Shown here one piece after another: positions 45,204 through 55,355 of a stretch of DNA of 64,000 bases (its first letter is position 1; every line of letters starts with the position of its first letter). The notes under the pieces were generated by a model. The model had not been told where the DNA came from, searched no databases, and saw only the letters and a list, made by a program, of their open reading frames with translations. The position numbers and the translations under genes were made by a program. The stretch comes from Rugosibacter sp. GTDB lineage: Bacteria; Pseudomonadota; Gammaproteobacteria; Burkholderiales; Rhodocyclaceae. The stretch is taken from positions 1-64,000 of the forward strand of contig JAUSMB010000058.1 of assembly GCA_030645365.1 (NCBI GenBank). The letters run 5' to 3'.

Positions 45204-46034
45204 ATGAATAAACCTCACGAAAAACCCTATGAACTACTCACGCGCCGACCTCTTGGCACAGCGCATGCCACACCGTTATTGTTCATTCATGGCGCCTTCA
45301 CCGCCGCCTGGTGTTGGGATGAACATTTTCTGCCATTTTTTGCCGAGGCCGGTTATAACGCCCATGCGCTCAGCTTGTCTGGTCATGGGGCATCTTCTGG
45401 ACGCGACAGGCTCGATACGCTGTCTATCGACGATTACGTGAATGATGTGGCCATTGCAGTCGCTGGTTTGCCTGCACCCCCCGTGTTGATTGGACACTCC
45501 ATGGGCGGGTTTGTTGTTCAGAAATATCTGGAAAAACATACGGCCCCTGCCGCTGTATTGATGTGTTCTGTTCCACCGCAAGGCTTGCTTTCCGCCGCCA
45601 TGGGTTTGCTGTTTTCACGGCCGGGACTGATGAAAGACTTGAACATGGTGCTTAGCAGCGGCCAGGTTGCGCTGGACTCTTTGCGCGAGGCACTGTTTGC
45701 ACAGCCTGTCAGTGTCGATCAACTGCAACACTTTTATCGCATGGCGCAACCGGAATCACACCGGGCTCTGTGGGATATGTCGCTCTTCTGTCTGCTGCAG
45801 ACAGGGCTTGTGCGTCGCACACCACTGCTGGTACAAGGCGCCGAGTTTGATCATCTGATTGGCGCATCGCTCGTTGAGATGACCGCGCGAACCTATGGCG
45901 TCAGCGCACATATTTTCCCCGGTATGGGGCACGGCCTGATGCTTGAGCGTGACTGGGAAAAGGCCGCCCAAGGATTACTGGACTGGCTGCAACATCAGCA
46001 GCTGGAGAAAAAACAAAAAGGAAAGCAAAAATGA
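45204..46034 (+). CDS. Alpha/beta hydrolase
   Basis: A 276-residue serine hydrolase of the lysophospholipase/epoxide-hydrolase-like fold: oxyanion FIHGAFTAAWCWDEH, nucleophile GHSMGGFV, Asp in QGAEFDHLIGAS and His in PGMGHGLML. Substrate unknown. Overlaps the start of the DUF1840 gene by 4 bases. Confidence 0.85.
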   Translation: MNKPHEKPYELLTRRPLGTAHATPLLFIHGAFTAAWCWDEHFLPFFAEAGYNAHALSLSGHGASSGRDRLDTLSIDDYVNDVAIAVAGLPAPPVLIGHSMGGFVVQKYLEKHTAPAAVLMCSVPPQGLLSAAMGLLFSRPGLMKDLNMVLSSGQVALDSLREALFAQPVSVDQLQHFYRMAQPESHRALWDMSLFCLLQTGLVRRTPLLVQGAEFDHLIGASLVEMTARTYGVSAHIFPGMGHGLMLERDWEKAAQGLLDWLQHQQLEKKQKGKQK

Positions 46035-46360
46035 TCATTACGTTTAAATCATCTGCAGCAGGCGATGTCATTATGTTCAGCGATGTTGCCCACCGCTTGA
46101 TGCAAATCATGGGTAAAGACGCCACCGACAAAGGCATTCTCACCGTCGAGCAATTGCCCGAAGCAATTCGCTGTTTGAAAGCGGCTATTGATGAAGACAA
46201 ACAGCGCCTCGCTGCGCTGCCCGAAGAAGAGCGACCGCTGAAAGAAAAAGGGGCCTCCGGCGAGCGCCCCTTTGTCAGTCTTTATCAGCGCGCCACGCCC
46301 TTGCTTGAGCTCATTGAATGGGCGCAGAAAAAACAAAAGCCGGTGGTGTGGGGTGTGTAA
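46031..46360 (+). CDS. DUF1840 domain-containing protein
   Basis: A 109-residue cytosolic protein that I recognise as DUF1840 (start MIITFKSSAAGDVIMFSDVA, then MGKDATDKGILTVEQLPEAI, and C-terminal LYQRATPLLELIEWAQKK). The middle is acidic and basic mixed. Function unknown. Coupled to the preceding hydrolase by ATGA overlap. Confidence 0.8.
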   Translation: MIITFKSSAAGDVIMFSDVAHRLMQIMGKDATDKGILTVEQLPEAIRCLKAAIDEDKQRLAALPEEERPLKEKGASGERPFVSLYQRATPLLELIEWAQKKQKPVVWGV

Positions 46361-47263
46361 TTAAGTCCGGTGTAACGGCATGTCGCTAACCATCGCTTTA
46401 CCACCGCGACCGAGTATTAGAAAACCGAAAATTGCCCCGATAATGAGCATGCTGGCCGAATAAATAGCCGAGGGCAGCGCCAGCCCAGGATTATTTAGCA
46501 CCTTCATGCCGATATACATGGCCAAGGCCGCGTTATGGATACCGATCTCATAGCTGATGGCCGTCGCCATCGGTTTATCCAGCCCAAACAAGCGGCTCAC
46601 GTAAAAACCAGCAAACAAACTGATCAGATTGAAAATCACTACCGCAGGGCCCAAGTGGCTGAAATACTGCAACAGGGCATTCCATTCACGCATCAGTGTC
46701 AGCCCCATCAATGCCAGGAGCAGCAAGGCGCTGAATATCTTCATCGGCTTATCCATCCGGGCAGCAAACCTGGGGGCTTTAACCCGCGCGAGCATGCCAA
46801 CCGATACCGGTATCAATATCAGCACAATCACTTCAATCACCTTGCCCATCTGCAAGGGTACGACTTGCCCTGTTTTGGCAAAAATTTCAATCGCCAGATT
46901 GGCAATCAGCGGCAAGGTAATAATCGACAGCACGGTGTTGATGGCGGTAAGCGAAATATTCATTGCCAGATTGCCGCCAAACAAATGACTAAAAAGATTG
47001 GCAGAGATGCCACCAGGAGATGCTGCTAAAAGCATCAAGCCGACGGCATAAATGGGCGTCAAATCAAAGAAAACGATCAGCACATAACAAGCCAGCGGCA
47101 AAATAATCAATTGCAGCGATAATGCAATCACCACGGCTTTGGGGTGCGCCTTGAGGCGAACAAAATCAGCCAGCGTGAGCGACAAGCCCAGGCCGAACAT
47201 CATCAATCCCAAACAGAGCAGCATCAGCGTAGGCACATAAGCCAAGAGATTCATTGTTGTCAT
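46361..47263 (-). CDS. Bile acid:sodium symporter (BASS) family transporter
   Basis: A 300-residue inner-membrane protein with about ten helices. The BASS signature is visible in LMLLAASPGGISANLFSHL and YEIGIHNAALAMYIGM, which carries the crossover helix residues that bind sodium. Family substrates include bile acids, pantothenate, pyruvate and 2-keto acids, so bile-acid transport is not implied by name alone; the steroid-like catabolic operon 8 kb away makes it worth testing. The gene is convergent with the DUF1840 gene and divergent from pyc across 193 bases. Confidence 0.87.
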   Translation of the reverse strand: MTTMNLLAYVPTLMLLCLGLMMFGLGLSLTLADFVRLKAHPKAVVIALSLQLIILPLACYVLIVFFDLTPIYAVGLMLLAASPGGISANLFSHLFGGNLAMNISLTAINTVLSIITLPLIANLAIEIFAKTGQVVPLQMGKVIEVIVLILIPVSVGMLARVKAPRFAARMDKPMKIFSALLLLALMGLTLMREWNALLQYFSHLGPAVVIFNLISLFAGFYVSRLFGLDKPMATAISYEIGIHNAALAMYIGMKVLNNPGLALPSAIYSASMLIIGAIFGFLILGRGGKAMVSDMPLHRT

Positions 47264-47376
47264 GGTAAATAAATATCCTCAATAATTTTTATTATCAGGC
47301 CGGTCATACATGCTATTCAGTCATACTGAAATTGCATTGACGCCGCGCGCTCATTCTATGCAAAGGCAGCCTGTAG

Positions 47377-47404
47377 TTACAATGCACAGTTACTGTTTTA
47401 CTAT
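47377..47404 (+). promoter_or_regulatory. Possible sigma-70 promoter for pyc
   Basis: TTACAA (47377-47382) and TACTAT (47399-47404) with a 16-base spacer lie 53 bases before the pyc start. Plausible by sequence only. Confidence 0.25.
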
Positions 47405-47456
47405 TCTTTTTCCCGCATGGGGTTTTTCCTGTGCACTTTGCCTCGTGGATTGAATC

Positions 47457-50400
47457 ATGAAGAAAATTCGTAGCTTGCTGGTTGCCAACCGCAGTGAAAT
47501 AGCGATTCGCGTGATGCGTGCTGCCAGTGAATTAGGCATCCGCACGGTGGGCATTTATGCCAATGAAGACCGTTTTGCGCTGCACCGCTTCAAAGCGGAT
47601 GAGAGCTATCTCGTCGGCGAAGGCAAGAAGCCCATCGAGGCTTATCTTGATATCGAGGACATTCTGCGTGTTGCCAAAGAAGCTGGCGTTGATGCGATTC
47701 ACCCAGGGTATGGGTTCCTCTCGGAAAACCCCGACTTCGCCGAAGCTTGCGCGCATGAAGGCATTATCTTCATTGGTCCGCAACCTGAGGTGATGCGCAC
47801 GCTAGGCAACAAGGTGGCAGCGCGTGAAGCAGCGATTGCGGCGGGTGTGCCCGTCATTCCTGCCACCGGCACCTTGCCGGATAATCCCGCCCAAGTGCGG
47901 CGTCTGGCAGAAAACATCGGCTATCCGCTCATGCTCAAGGCCAGCTGGGGCGGGGGCGGTCGCGGTATGCGCGTCATTGAATCAGAAGCCACACTCGATG
48001 AGCTGGTCACCGCCGGGCGGCGCGAATCGCTGGCCGCTTTTGGCAACGATGAAATGTATCTGGAAAAACTCATACGCCATGCCCGCCATGTAGAAGTGCA
48101 AGTATTAGGCGATTTACACGGCCAGCTGATACACCTGTTTGAACGCGACTGTTCAGTACAGCGACGCAACCAGAAAGTCGTGGAACGCGCGCCAGCGCCT
48201 TATCTTGACGAGGCAACGCGCACTGAACTGTGCGAAACCGCTTTGAAGCTGTGCCGCAAAGTGGGCTACACCCATGCCGGAACGGTCGAATTTCTGCTGA
48301 ATGTCGAAACAGGTTGCTACTATTTCATCGAGGTGAATCCGCGCATCCAGGTTGAGCATACGGTTACCGAAGAAGTCACGGGGATCGATATTGTCAAAGC
48401 ACAAATTCGCATCAGCCAGGATGCGCGTATAGGTGAAGAAAACTCAGGCCTGCCAGCACAGCATGAGGTAAAGCTGCTCGCTCATGCCTTGCAATGCCGC
48501 ATCACCACAGAAGACCCGGAAAATAATTTCACGCCTGATTACGGCCCGATTACAGCCTATCGCAGCGCTGCCGGTTTTGGCGTTCGGCTGGATGGTGGCA
48601 CGGCCTATAGCGGCGCGATCATCACCCCATTTTTTGATTCCCTGCTGGTCAAGGTAACCACCCGTGGCCAAACGCCTACCGAGGCCATCGGACGGATGGA
48701 CCGCGCCTTGCGCGAGTTCCGCATCCGTGGCGTCGCAACGAATCTGCATTTCCTTGAAAATGTCATTCGTCATCCGTTGTTTCGTTCCGGTGAGTGCACC
48801 ACGCGCTTTATCGACGACACCCCCGAGCTGTTCCGTTTCAGCGCCCGCCGCGATCGCGCCACACGTCTGTTGCGCTTCATAGGCGATGTGGTGGTCAACG
48901 GCAACCCAGAAATGGCAGGCCGTAAAAAGCCGGATCATGTGCTCGCACCTGCGATGAAACCCCGTGGCAACCGCAGTCACCTCGTCAGCACAGTCCCTGC
49001 TGGCACACGGGATCGCTTAAAAGCGCTGGGCCCCACCGCTTTCGCGCAGTGGTTGCGCGCCAATCCGCAAGTCATGCTAACGGACACCAGTATGCGCGAT
49101 GCGCATCAGTCGCTGTTTGCCACGCGCATGCGCACGCGTGACATGCTGGATATCGCCCCGTATTACGCTCATCGGCTGCCGCAGTTACTTTCCATGGAAT
49201 GCTGGGGTGGGGCAACCTTCGATGTGGCGTTACGCTTTCTCAAGGAGGACCCCTGGGAACGCTTGGCTAAATTGCGTGAGCACGTACCGAATATCCCCTT
49301 CCAGATGTTGTTGCGTTCTGCCAATGCAGTGGGTTACACCAATTACCCGGACAACGTGGTTCGGTTTTTCATCCAGCAGGCAGCCCAGGCAGGCATCGAT
49401 ATTTTTCGCGTTTTCGATTCACTCAATTGGGTGGACAACATGCGCGTTGCCATGGACAGCGTTATCGAATCGGGTGGCGTGTGTGAAGCGGCGATCTGCT
49501 ATACCAGCGATATTTTTGATCCCAAACGCGCCAAATTTGATCTCAAATATTACGTCACCATGGCCAAACAGCTGGAAAAAGCCGGGGCGCATATTCTGGG
49601 CATAAAAGATATGGCGGGCGTGTGTCGGCCACGAGCAATTCGTACCCTGGTTGCAGCACTGCGGGATGAAACCGGCTTGCCCATTCATTTCCACACCCAT
49701 GACACATCGGGTATTGCCGCAGCTTCCGTGCTGGCTGCCGTGGAAGCGGGTGTTGACGCCGTCGACGGGGCCTTGGATGCCCTCTCTGGCTTGACCTCGC
49801 AGCCGAATCTGACCTCGATTGCCGATGCCTTGGCTGGTAGTGATCGGGCGCCTGACATAGATACCCATGCCATGCGCGAGATTTCAAATTACTGGGAAGG
49901 TGTACGCCGGTTTTATGCGCCGTTCGAGGCAGATATACGCTGCGGAACATCCGATGTCTATCACCACGAAATGCCCGGCGGCCAATACACCAACTTGCGT
50001 GAACAAGCCCGCGCCATGGGGTTGGAACACCGCTGGCCGGAGGTATCCAGCGCCTATGCGGAGGTCAATCAGCTATTCGGCGACATCGTTAAAGTCACAC
50101 CTACCTCAAAAGTGGTGGGCGATATGGCTTTGTTCATGGTAGCCAATGACCTTAGCCCTGATGATGTAACCGACCCTGCGCGGGAAGTAGCCTTCCCCGA
50201 ATCGGTTGTCTCGCTTTTTAAGGGCGAACTGGGTCGGCCACCGGAAGGTTTTCCAGAGGCGCTGTCAGACAAAATTCTGCAAGGCAAACAGCCGATGACA
50301 GAGCGGCCAGGCAAGGGGCTGCCCGCTGTTGATCTTGATGCGGAGCGTCACCTCGCCGAGAAAACCGTTGGCCGCCAGCTCAACGACCAAGACCTCGCAT

Positions 50401-50927
50401 CGTGGCTGATGTACCCCAAAGTATTCACAGAATTTTGCGCGCACCACAGTAAATATGGTGATGTCAGCCAGTTGCCTACGCCTGTATTTTTCTACGGCAT
50501 GGCAGAAGGCGAAGAAGCTTCTGTGGCCATTGATGCGGGCAAGACTTTGGTCATCCGCTTGCAGGGTAGCGCTGACTTCACGGACGATGAAGGCGACGCC
50601 AAAAAACTCTTTTTTGAGCTCAACGGCCAACCGCGTTTGGTGCGTGTTGCAAAAGCGGGCGTATCACAAACGCAAACGCGACGCGAACGACCCAAGGCAG
50701 ACAGCGGCAATCCAGCGCATATTGGTGCCCCGATGCCAGGAACGATCGTCACCGTATCCGTAAAACCCGGCCAGAAAGTGAAGCGCGGCGATCCACTGGT
50801 GTCTATTGAAGCAATGAAGATGGAATCGGTTGTGCGCGCTGAACGCGACATGACAATCGTCGACGTGTTTGCGAAAAAAGGGCAGGCAGTTAACCCGAAA
50901 GATTTACTGCTGACAGTCGCTGACTAG
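47457..50927 (+). CDS. pyc: Pyruvate carboxylase, single-chain
   Basis: A 1156-residue biotin enzyme that makes oxaloacetate from pyruvate, bicarbonate and ATP. Biotin carboxylase domain 1-450 (KKIRSLLVANRSEIAIRV; HPGYGFLSENPDFAE; ATP-grasp LKASWGGGGRGMRVI; EVNPRIQVEHTVTEE). Carboxyltransferase domain about 530-800 (DTSMRDAHQSLFATRMRT; HFHTHDTSGIAAASVLAAVE). C-terminal BCCP domain with the biotinyl lysine in SIEAMKMES near residue 1120. The tetramerisation/allosteric region lies between. Single-chain PYC feeds anaplerosis, useful when growing on substrates yielding pyruvate or propionyl-CoA. Confidence 0.95.
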   Translation: MKKIRSLLVANRSEIAIRVMRAASELGIRTVGIYANEDRFALHRFKADESYLVGEGKKPIEAYLDIEDILRVAKEAGVDAIHPGYGFLSENPDFAEACAHEGIIFIGPQPEVMRTLGNKVAAREAAIAAGVPVIPATGTLPDNPAQVRRLAENIGYPLMLKASWGGGGRGMRVIESEATLDELVTAGRRESLAAFGNDEMYLEKLIRHARHVEVQVLGDLHGQLIHLFERDCSVQRRNQKVVERAPAPYLDEATRTELCETALKLCRKVGYTHAGTVEFLLNVETGCYYFIEVNPRIQVEHTVTEEVTGIDIVKAQIRISQDARIGEENSGLPAQHEVKLLAHALQCRITTEDPENNFTPDYGPITAYRSAAGFGVRLDGGTAYSGAIITPFFDSLLVKVTTRGQTPTEAIGRMDRALREFRIRGVATNLHFLENVIRHPLFRSGECTTRFIDDTPELFRFSARRDRATRLLRFIGDVVVNGNPEMAGRKKPDHVLAPAMKPRGNRSHLVSTVPAGTRDRLKALGPTAFAQWLRANPQVMLTDTSMRDAHQSLFATRMRTRDMLDIAPYYAHRLPQLLSMECWGGATFDVALRFLKEDPWERLAKLREHVPNIPFQMLLRSANAVGYTNYPDNVVRFFIQQAAQAGIDIFRVFDSLNWVDNMRVAMDSVIESGGVCEAAICYTSDIFDPKRAKFDLKYYVTMAKQLEKAGAHILGIKDMAGVCRPRAIRTLVAALRDETGLPIHFHTHDTSGIAAASVLAAVEAGVDAVDGALDALSGLTSQPNLTSIADALAGSDRAPDIDTHAMREISNYWEGVRRFYAPFEADIRCGTSDVYHHEMPGGQYTNLREQARAMGLEHRWPEVSSAYAEVNQLFGDIVKVTPTSKVVGDMALFMVANDLSPDDVTDPAREVAFPESVVSLFKGELGRPPEGFPEALSDKILQGKQPMTERPGKGLPAVDLDAERHLAEKTVGRQLNDQDLASWLMYPKVFTEFCAHHSKYGDVSQLPTPVFFYGMAEGEEASVAIDAGKTLVIRLQGSADFTDDEGDAKKLFFELNGQPRLVRVAKAGVSQTQTRRERPKADSGNPAHIGAPMPGTIVTVSVKPGQKVKRGDPLVSIEAMKMESVVRAERDMTIVDVFAKKGQAVNPKDLLLTVAD

Positions 50928-50931
50928 GTGG

Positions 50932-50980
50932 CTAATTCTGCAAGACGCGACGACTTGTGCGACGCGCCCCGCAGAATTGG
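50932..50980. terminator. Possible bidirectional hairpin between pyc and metH
   Basis: CTAATTCTGC (50932-50941) pairs with GCAGAATTGG (50971-50980), 9 Watson-Crick pairs plus one G-U, with a 29-base GC-rich loop. It lies exactly in the 63-base convergent gap. No strong T-run. Confidence 0.4.
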
Positions 50981-50990
50981 CCAGCGACTT

Positions 50991-53900
50991 TTAAAGCAGC
51001 GGTGCCAGCCACCGTTCGGCTTCCTTCACCGGCATGCCGCTGCGCTTTGCCCAGTCTTCCAGCTGGTCGCGACCGATTTTGCCGACAGCAAAATATTTCG
51101 CTTCGGGGTGCGCCAGATAAAACCCGGCCACTGAAGCAGCGGGCGTCATGGCAAAGCTCTCGGTTAATTCCATGTCCGCATTGGCCGGGGCGTCAAGCAA
51201 CTGGAACAGCGCAGCTTTAACGGTGTGATCGGGGCATGCCGGATACCCGGGTGCCGGGCGAATGCCACGATACTTTTCGGCAATCATCTCATCAACCGCC
51301 AAGGCCTCGTCCGCAGCGTAACCCCAGGCGTCACGGCGTACCTGTGTGTGCAGCCATTCAGCCGCCGCTTCAGCCAAACGATCAGCGAGCGACTTCAAAA
51401 GAATGGCGCGGTAGTCATCATGCTGCATGGCAAACTCGGCCAGTTTCCTCTCGATGCCGATGCCTGCGCTTACAGCAAACGCACCGGCGTAATCGGGAAT
51501 GGTGGTCGTTGCCGCCGTATCACCATCGCCGACTTTTTGCACCGATCTGGGCGCGACAAAATCAGATAAACACTGATGCGGCTTGCCCGCCGGACGCTCT
51601 TGCTGCTGACGTAATCCGTGCCAGGTCATCAGCGGCATCGTGCGCGATTCATCATCAAAAAACACGATGTCATCGCCCACCGCGTTGGCCGGAAACAGGC
51701 CAAATACGGCGTTGGCCGTCATCCACTTTTCTGCGATCACTTGTTGCAGCATCGTCTGAGCATCACGGTAAACGTTGCGCGCCGCTTCACCCACCACCGC
51801 ATCATCCAGTATCTCGGGGAAATGTCCGGCCAGATCCCACGTTTGAAAAAACGGGCCCCAATCGATGTACTCGGCCAGCATCGCCAAATCAAGATCGCGC
51901 AACACACGGACACCCAACTGGCGCGGTTTAACGGGCGCATAGTCAAGCTTGGCGCGATTAGCCCGTGCTGCCGCAAGAGATACCAAGGGCACACCTTTTT
52001 TCGCCGCGTGCTGAACGCGCACTTTCTCGTAGTCGGCCGCCACCTCATCAACAAACGCGGCACGCATATCGATCGAGAGTAATTGCGTCACTACACCCAC
52101 CGCGCGCGAAGCGTCCGGCACATACACCACTGGGCCGTCGTAATTCGGTGCGATTTTTATCGCGGTATGCGCACGGCTGGTGGTCGCGCCGCCAATCAGC
52201 AAAGGCATGGGCAAACCATCCCCACCGCCCCAGCCCAAACGCTGCATTTCGCTGGCGATATTCGCCATTTCTTCCAGCGATGGTGTGATCAAACCCGACA
52301 ACCCAATAGCTTGCGCACCATGCTCTTTGGCGGCATGCAAAATTTTATCGACCGGCACCATGACGCCCAGATCAACCACGTCGTAGCCATTGCAGCCGAG
52401 CACCACGCCGACGATGTTTTTGCCGATGTCATGGACATCGCCCTTGACGGTGGCCATGATGATCTTGCCTTTGCTGGTGGAACCCGTGCGCAGTTTTTCC
52501 GCTTCGATATATGGCAGCAAGTGCGCCACGGCCAGCTTCATCACGCGGGCGGATTTGACCACTTGCGGCAAGAACATCTTGCCCGCGCCGAACAAATCGC
52601 CCACCACGTTCATGCCCGCCATCAGCGGCCCTTCGATCACCGCCAGCGGCGGTTTGCCTGCGCCCATCAGCGTGGCGCGGCACTCTTCGGTATCAGCCAC
52701 CACGAATTCGGTGATGCCTCTGACCATGGCGTGTTCCAGCCGCTTTTCTACCGACGCATCGCGCCAGGCCAGATCAACCACTTGCTCTTTGGCCTGGCCT
52801 TTGACTGTGCTGGCAAATTCCACCAGCGTCTCACCAGCGCCGACTTTTCGATTGAGCACCACGTCTTCCACTTTGTCACGCAGCACCGGGTCAAGGTCGT
52901 CATACACGCCCAACTGCCCGGCGTTGACGATGCCCATGGTGAGCCCGGCTTTGACCGCGTGATACAGAAACACGGTGTGAATCGCCTCACGCACAGAGTC
53001 GTTACCACGGAAAGAAAACGAGACGTTGGAAACGCCACCCGAGGTGCGCGCATGCGGCAGATTGTCCTTAATCCAGGCGACGGCGTTGATGAAATCCACC
53101 GCGTAGTTATCGTGCTCGGGAATGCCGGTGGCGATAGCAAAAATGTTGGCGTCAAAAATAATGTCTTCAGCCGGAAAACCGTCAGCGACCAGCAAGTCAT
53201 ACGCGCGTTTGCAGATATTCGTTTTGCGCTCGAAGGTATCGGCCTGGCCTTGTTCGTCAAACGCCATGACAATCACCGCAGCGCCATAGCGCCGCGCCAG
53301 CCGTGCCTGGTTGAGAAATTTCGACTCGCCTTCTTTCATCGAGATGGAATTGACAATGCCCTTGCCCTGAATGCATTTCAGGCCCGCCTCGATCACCTCC
53401 CACTTCGACGAATCGAGCATGATCGGTACTTTGCAGATGTCCGGCTCGGAGCCAACGAGGTGGAGGAACTTCACCATCGCGGCCTGCGAATCCAGCATCG
53501 CTTCGTCCATGTTGATATCAATCACCTGCGCGCCATTTTCAACTTGGCTACGCGCGACTGCCAACGCATCATCAAAGCGGCTATCGAGAATCATGCGCGC
53601 GAAAGCCTTGGAGCCCGTGACATTGGTACGCTCACCTACGTTCACGAACAAGCTGTCGTCGGTAATGTTAAAAGCTTCGAGACCGGAGAGGCGCAGCGAA
53701 AAATTCCCGGAGGGACGCAACGCGCTGGCGCTAGCGCTAGCAGGGCGGCGAGGTGAACACGTTTTCAGTGCTTCGGCCATCGCACGGATGTGGTCCGGCG
53801 TGGTGCCGCAGCAGCCACCGGCGATATTGATAATGCCCGCTTCCCCCCATTCGCGGATTTCTTCAGCCAGCATTTCTGGCGTTTCGTCATAGCCACCAAA

Positions 53901-54767
53901 CGCATTCGGCAAACCGGCATTGGGGTGCGCAGAAATGAAACAGTCACACAGGCGCGAAATTTCGACCACGTACTGACGCAACTCTTTCGCGCCCAGTGCG
54001 CAGTTAAGACCGAACGACAGCGGCTTGACATGGCGCAGCGAATTCCAGAAAGCCTCCGCCGTCTGGCCCGAGAGCGTGCGGCCGGAGGCATCGGTAATGG
54101 TGCCGGAAATCATCACCGGCCAGCGCCGACCTGCTTCGTCGAAAAACTTTTCAATCGCGAACAAGGCGGCTTTGGCATTCAGCGTGTCGAAAATGGTTTC
54201 GACCAGCAAAATATCCGCGCCGCCTTCTGTCAGGCCGCGGGCAGATTCAACGTAATCGGCCACCAGTGCATCGAACGTCACATTGCGCGCACCGGGGTCA
54301 TTCACGTCGGGCGAAAGCGACGCCGTGCGTGAAGTAGGCCCTAACACCCCGGCCACAAAGCGGGGTTTATCCGGCGTGGAAAATTGATCCGCTACTTCTC
54401 GCGCCAAGCGCGCTGCGGCGACGTTCAACTCGAATGCAATATCCGCCAAACCATATTCCGCTTGCGACACACGCGTGGCATTAAAGCTGTTGGTTTCCAG
54501 AATATCTGCACCGGCTTCCAGATATGCCGTGTGGATACCGCGAATCACGTCGGGTCGCGTCAGGCAAAGCAAATCGTTATTGCCTTTCAGATCTTTCGCG
54601 TGCGTCAGAAAACGCTCACCGCGATAGTCCGCCTCTTTTAATCCATGCTGCTGCACCATCGTGCCCATGGCGCCATCGAGGATAAGGATGCGCTGCGCGA
54701 GCAAGTCGCTCAATTCGTTACTGCGGTCGGGTTGCGGGCGGTGGCTAGCGGTCACGTGTTTCTCCAT
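50991..54767 (-). CDS. metH: Cobalamin-dependent methionine synthase
   Basis: A 1258-residue full-length MetH transferring methyl from methyl-THF to homocysteine. Homocysteine domain about 1-345 ([14 protein letters not shown]; zinc Cys in [12 protein letters not shown] and [10 protein letters not shown]), pterin domain about 370-650, cobalamin domain with the axial His in [13 protein letters not shown] near 775, and the activation domain from about 920 ([28 protein letters not shown]). Two dispersed-repeat copies encode KVGAGETLV and KVGDGDTAA. An Ala/Ser-rich insert ([13 protein letters not shown]) joins the first two domains. ATG 54767 is given; GTG 54755, with GGAG at ideal spacing, may be the real start. 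A SAH riboswitch precedes it. Confidence 0.97.
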   Translation of the reverse strand: MEKHVTASHRPQPDRSNELSDLLAQRILILDGAMGTMVQQHGLKEADYRGERFLTHAKDLKGNNDLLCLTRPDVIRGIHTAYLEAGADILETNSFNATRVSQAEYGLADIAFELNVAAARLAREVADQFSTPDKPRFVAGVLGPTSRTASLSPDVNDPGARNVTFDALVADYVESARGLTEGGADILLVETIFDTLNAKAALFAIEKFFDEAGRRWPVMISGTITDASGRTLSGQTAEAFWNSLRHVKPLSFGLNCALGAKELRQYVVEISRLCDCFISAHPNAGLPNAFGGYDETPEMLAEEIREWGEAGIINIAGGCCGTTPDHIRAMAEALKTCSPRRPASASASALRPSGNFSLRLSGLEAFNITDDSLFVNVGERTNVTGSKAFARMILDSRFDDALAVARSQVENGAQVIDINMDEAMLDSQAAMVKFLHLVGSEPDICKVPIMLDSSKWEVIEAGLKCIQGKGIVNSISMKEGESKFLNQARLARRYGAAVIVMAFDEQGQADTFERKTNICKRAYDLLVADGFPAEDIIFDANIFAIATGIPEHDNYAVDFINAVAWIKDNLPHARTSGGVSNVSFSFRGNDSVREAIHTVFLYHAVKAGLTMGIVNAGQLGVYDDLDPVLRDKVEDVVLNRKVGAGETLVEFASTVKGQAKEQVVDLAWRDASVEKRLEHAMVRGITEFVVADTEECRATLMGAGKPPLAVIEGPLMAGMNVVGDLFGAGKMFLPQVVKSARVMKLAVAHLLPYIEAEKLRTGSTSKGKIIMATVKGDVHDIGKNIVGVVLGCNGYDVVDLGVMVPVDKILHAAKEHGAQAIGLSGLITPSLEEMANIASEMQRLGWGGGDGLPMPLLIGGATTSRAHTAIKIAPNYDGPVVYVPDASRAVGVVTQLLSIDMRAAFVDEVAADYEKVRVQHAAKKGVPLVSLAAARANRAKLDYAPVKPRQLGVRVLRDLDLAMLAEYIDWGPFFQTWDLAGHFPEILDDAVVGEAARNVYRDAQTMLQQVIAEKWMTANAVFGLFPANAVGDDIVFFDDESRTMPLMTWHGLRQQQERPAGKPHQCLSDFVAPRSVQKVGDGDTAATTTIPDYAGAFAVSAGIGIERKLAEFAMQHDDYRAILLKSLADRLAEAAAEWLHTQVRRDAWGYAADEALAVDEMIAEKYRGIRPAPGYPACPDHTVKAALFQLLDAPANADMELTESFAMTPAASVAGFYLAHPEAKYFAVGKIGRDQLEDWAKRSGMPVKEAERWLAPLL
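51513..51538 (-). repeat. Dispersed 25-bp repeat, copy 11 (in metH, sense)
   Basis: Plus strand reads CGCCGTATCACCATCG then CCGACTTTTT. metH reads it as [10 protein letters not shown] just before the reactivation domain. Confidence 0.8.
52826..52848 (-). repeat. Dispersed 25-bp repeat, copy 12 (in metH, sense)
   Basis: Plus strand reads GCGTCTCACCAGCG then CCGACTTTT. metH reads it as RKVGAGETL, in the helical region before the cobalamin domain. Confidence 0.75.
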
Positions 54768-54844
54768 TCATGACCGGGGCGGGGAGCGATGCTGATTTGC
54801 AACTATTCGGCTCACACACAACCCGGCAGAAAATTTCCAGGGTA

Positions 54845-54924
54845 GGTGAGCGCCGTTGAAAACAGATTCCGAGCCTAGGGCCTGAGCCAACTGAACATTA
54901 GCCCGACCTTGCAGCGCTCCTCGG
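54845..54924 (-). ncRNA. S-adenosylhomocysteine (SAH) riboswitch
   Basis: On the minus strand the leader reads CCGAGGAGCGCTGCAA (54924-54909), then GGCTCGGA (54875-54868), then AACGGCGCTCACC (54857-54845), the conserved order of the SAH riboswitch. GAGCGCTG pairs with CGGCGCTC to form helix P1 (one G-U), and CCGAG can pair with CTCGG as the pseudoknot. This class occurs before metH and ahcY in betaproteobacteria and raises expression when SAH accumulates. It ends about 78 bases before the metH ATG. Confidence 0.93.
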
Positions 54925-54937
54925 AAACAGGGTTGCA

Positions 54938-54965
54938 ATTATATACCGGCGGAGATATCAGTCGA
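54938..54965 (-). promoter_or_regulatory. Probable sigma-70 promoter of metH
   Basis: On the minus strand a perfect TATAAT (54943-54938) with TCGACT (54965-54960) 16 bases upstream. Transcription would begin near 54930, just before the first conserved riboswitch segment. The 330-base gap 54768-55097 thus holds the metH leader and promoter plus the upstream region of the phasin-like gene. Confidence 0.5.
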
Positions 54966-55097
54966 TCAGATAGGCGCCAGCGTTAATCGTCGTTCGACAA
55001 ATCAAGCCAACCCCAAAACTATTTTGAGCAGGCGTTGACACCATAGCAATAGTATGAGAAATTGGTGCATCGCAACATTTTCTGAAAGGAGCATGCC

Positions 55098-55334
55098 ATG
55101 TTACCCATTGATGAAGTAAAAGCCAAAACCCAGGAAGTCATCACCAGTACTGTCGAATTAAACGAAACCGTAGTGCAAGGTGCCGTCAAGGCGACAGAAG
55201 AGGTCGGTGTTTTTTATAAAAGGATTATTGAAGGAAAACCAACCGACCATTACCACATCACCAATGCCTTCAAAAAGATATTGGCAAACAATATTGCCGC
55301 AGCGCAGCAATATTTCAGGTCTCTCAAGGCTTGA
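55098..55334 (+). CDS. Small helical phasin-like protein
   Basis: A 78-residue protein, predicted mostly amphipathic helix (VKAKTQEVITSTVELNETVV; FKKILANNIAAAQQYFRSL), with no signal peptide or Cys. The composition and spacing recall phasins, the coat proteins of polyhydroxyalkanoate granules, but it is shorter than most and I would not assign it firmly. A strong AAGGAGC precedes the ATG and a TTGACA lies at 55035-55040, though no good -10 box follows at the usual spacing. A perfect hairpin ends the gene. It converges with the catabolic operon. Confidence 0.75.
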   Translation: MLPIDEVKAKTQEVITSTVELNETVVQGAVKATEEVGVFYKRIIEGKPTDHYHITNAFKKILANNIAAAQQYFRSLKA

Positions 55335-55355
55335 TGGTGACACGCGGTGAAAACT

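Noticed and set aside
45231-45256. CTCACGCGCCGACCTC near the hydrolase start as a repeat copy
   Set aside because: Match limited to the GCGCCGAC core; too short.
52083-53756. 557-codon open frame on the plus strand
   Set aside because: Entirely antisense to metH, no Shine-Dalgarno, no recognised domain; metH's GC-rich codon usage leaves the opposite frame open.
54113-54135. CAGCGCCGACC in metH as another repeat copy
   Set aside because: Only about ten bases match and the T-run and the distal half are missing.
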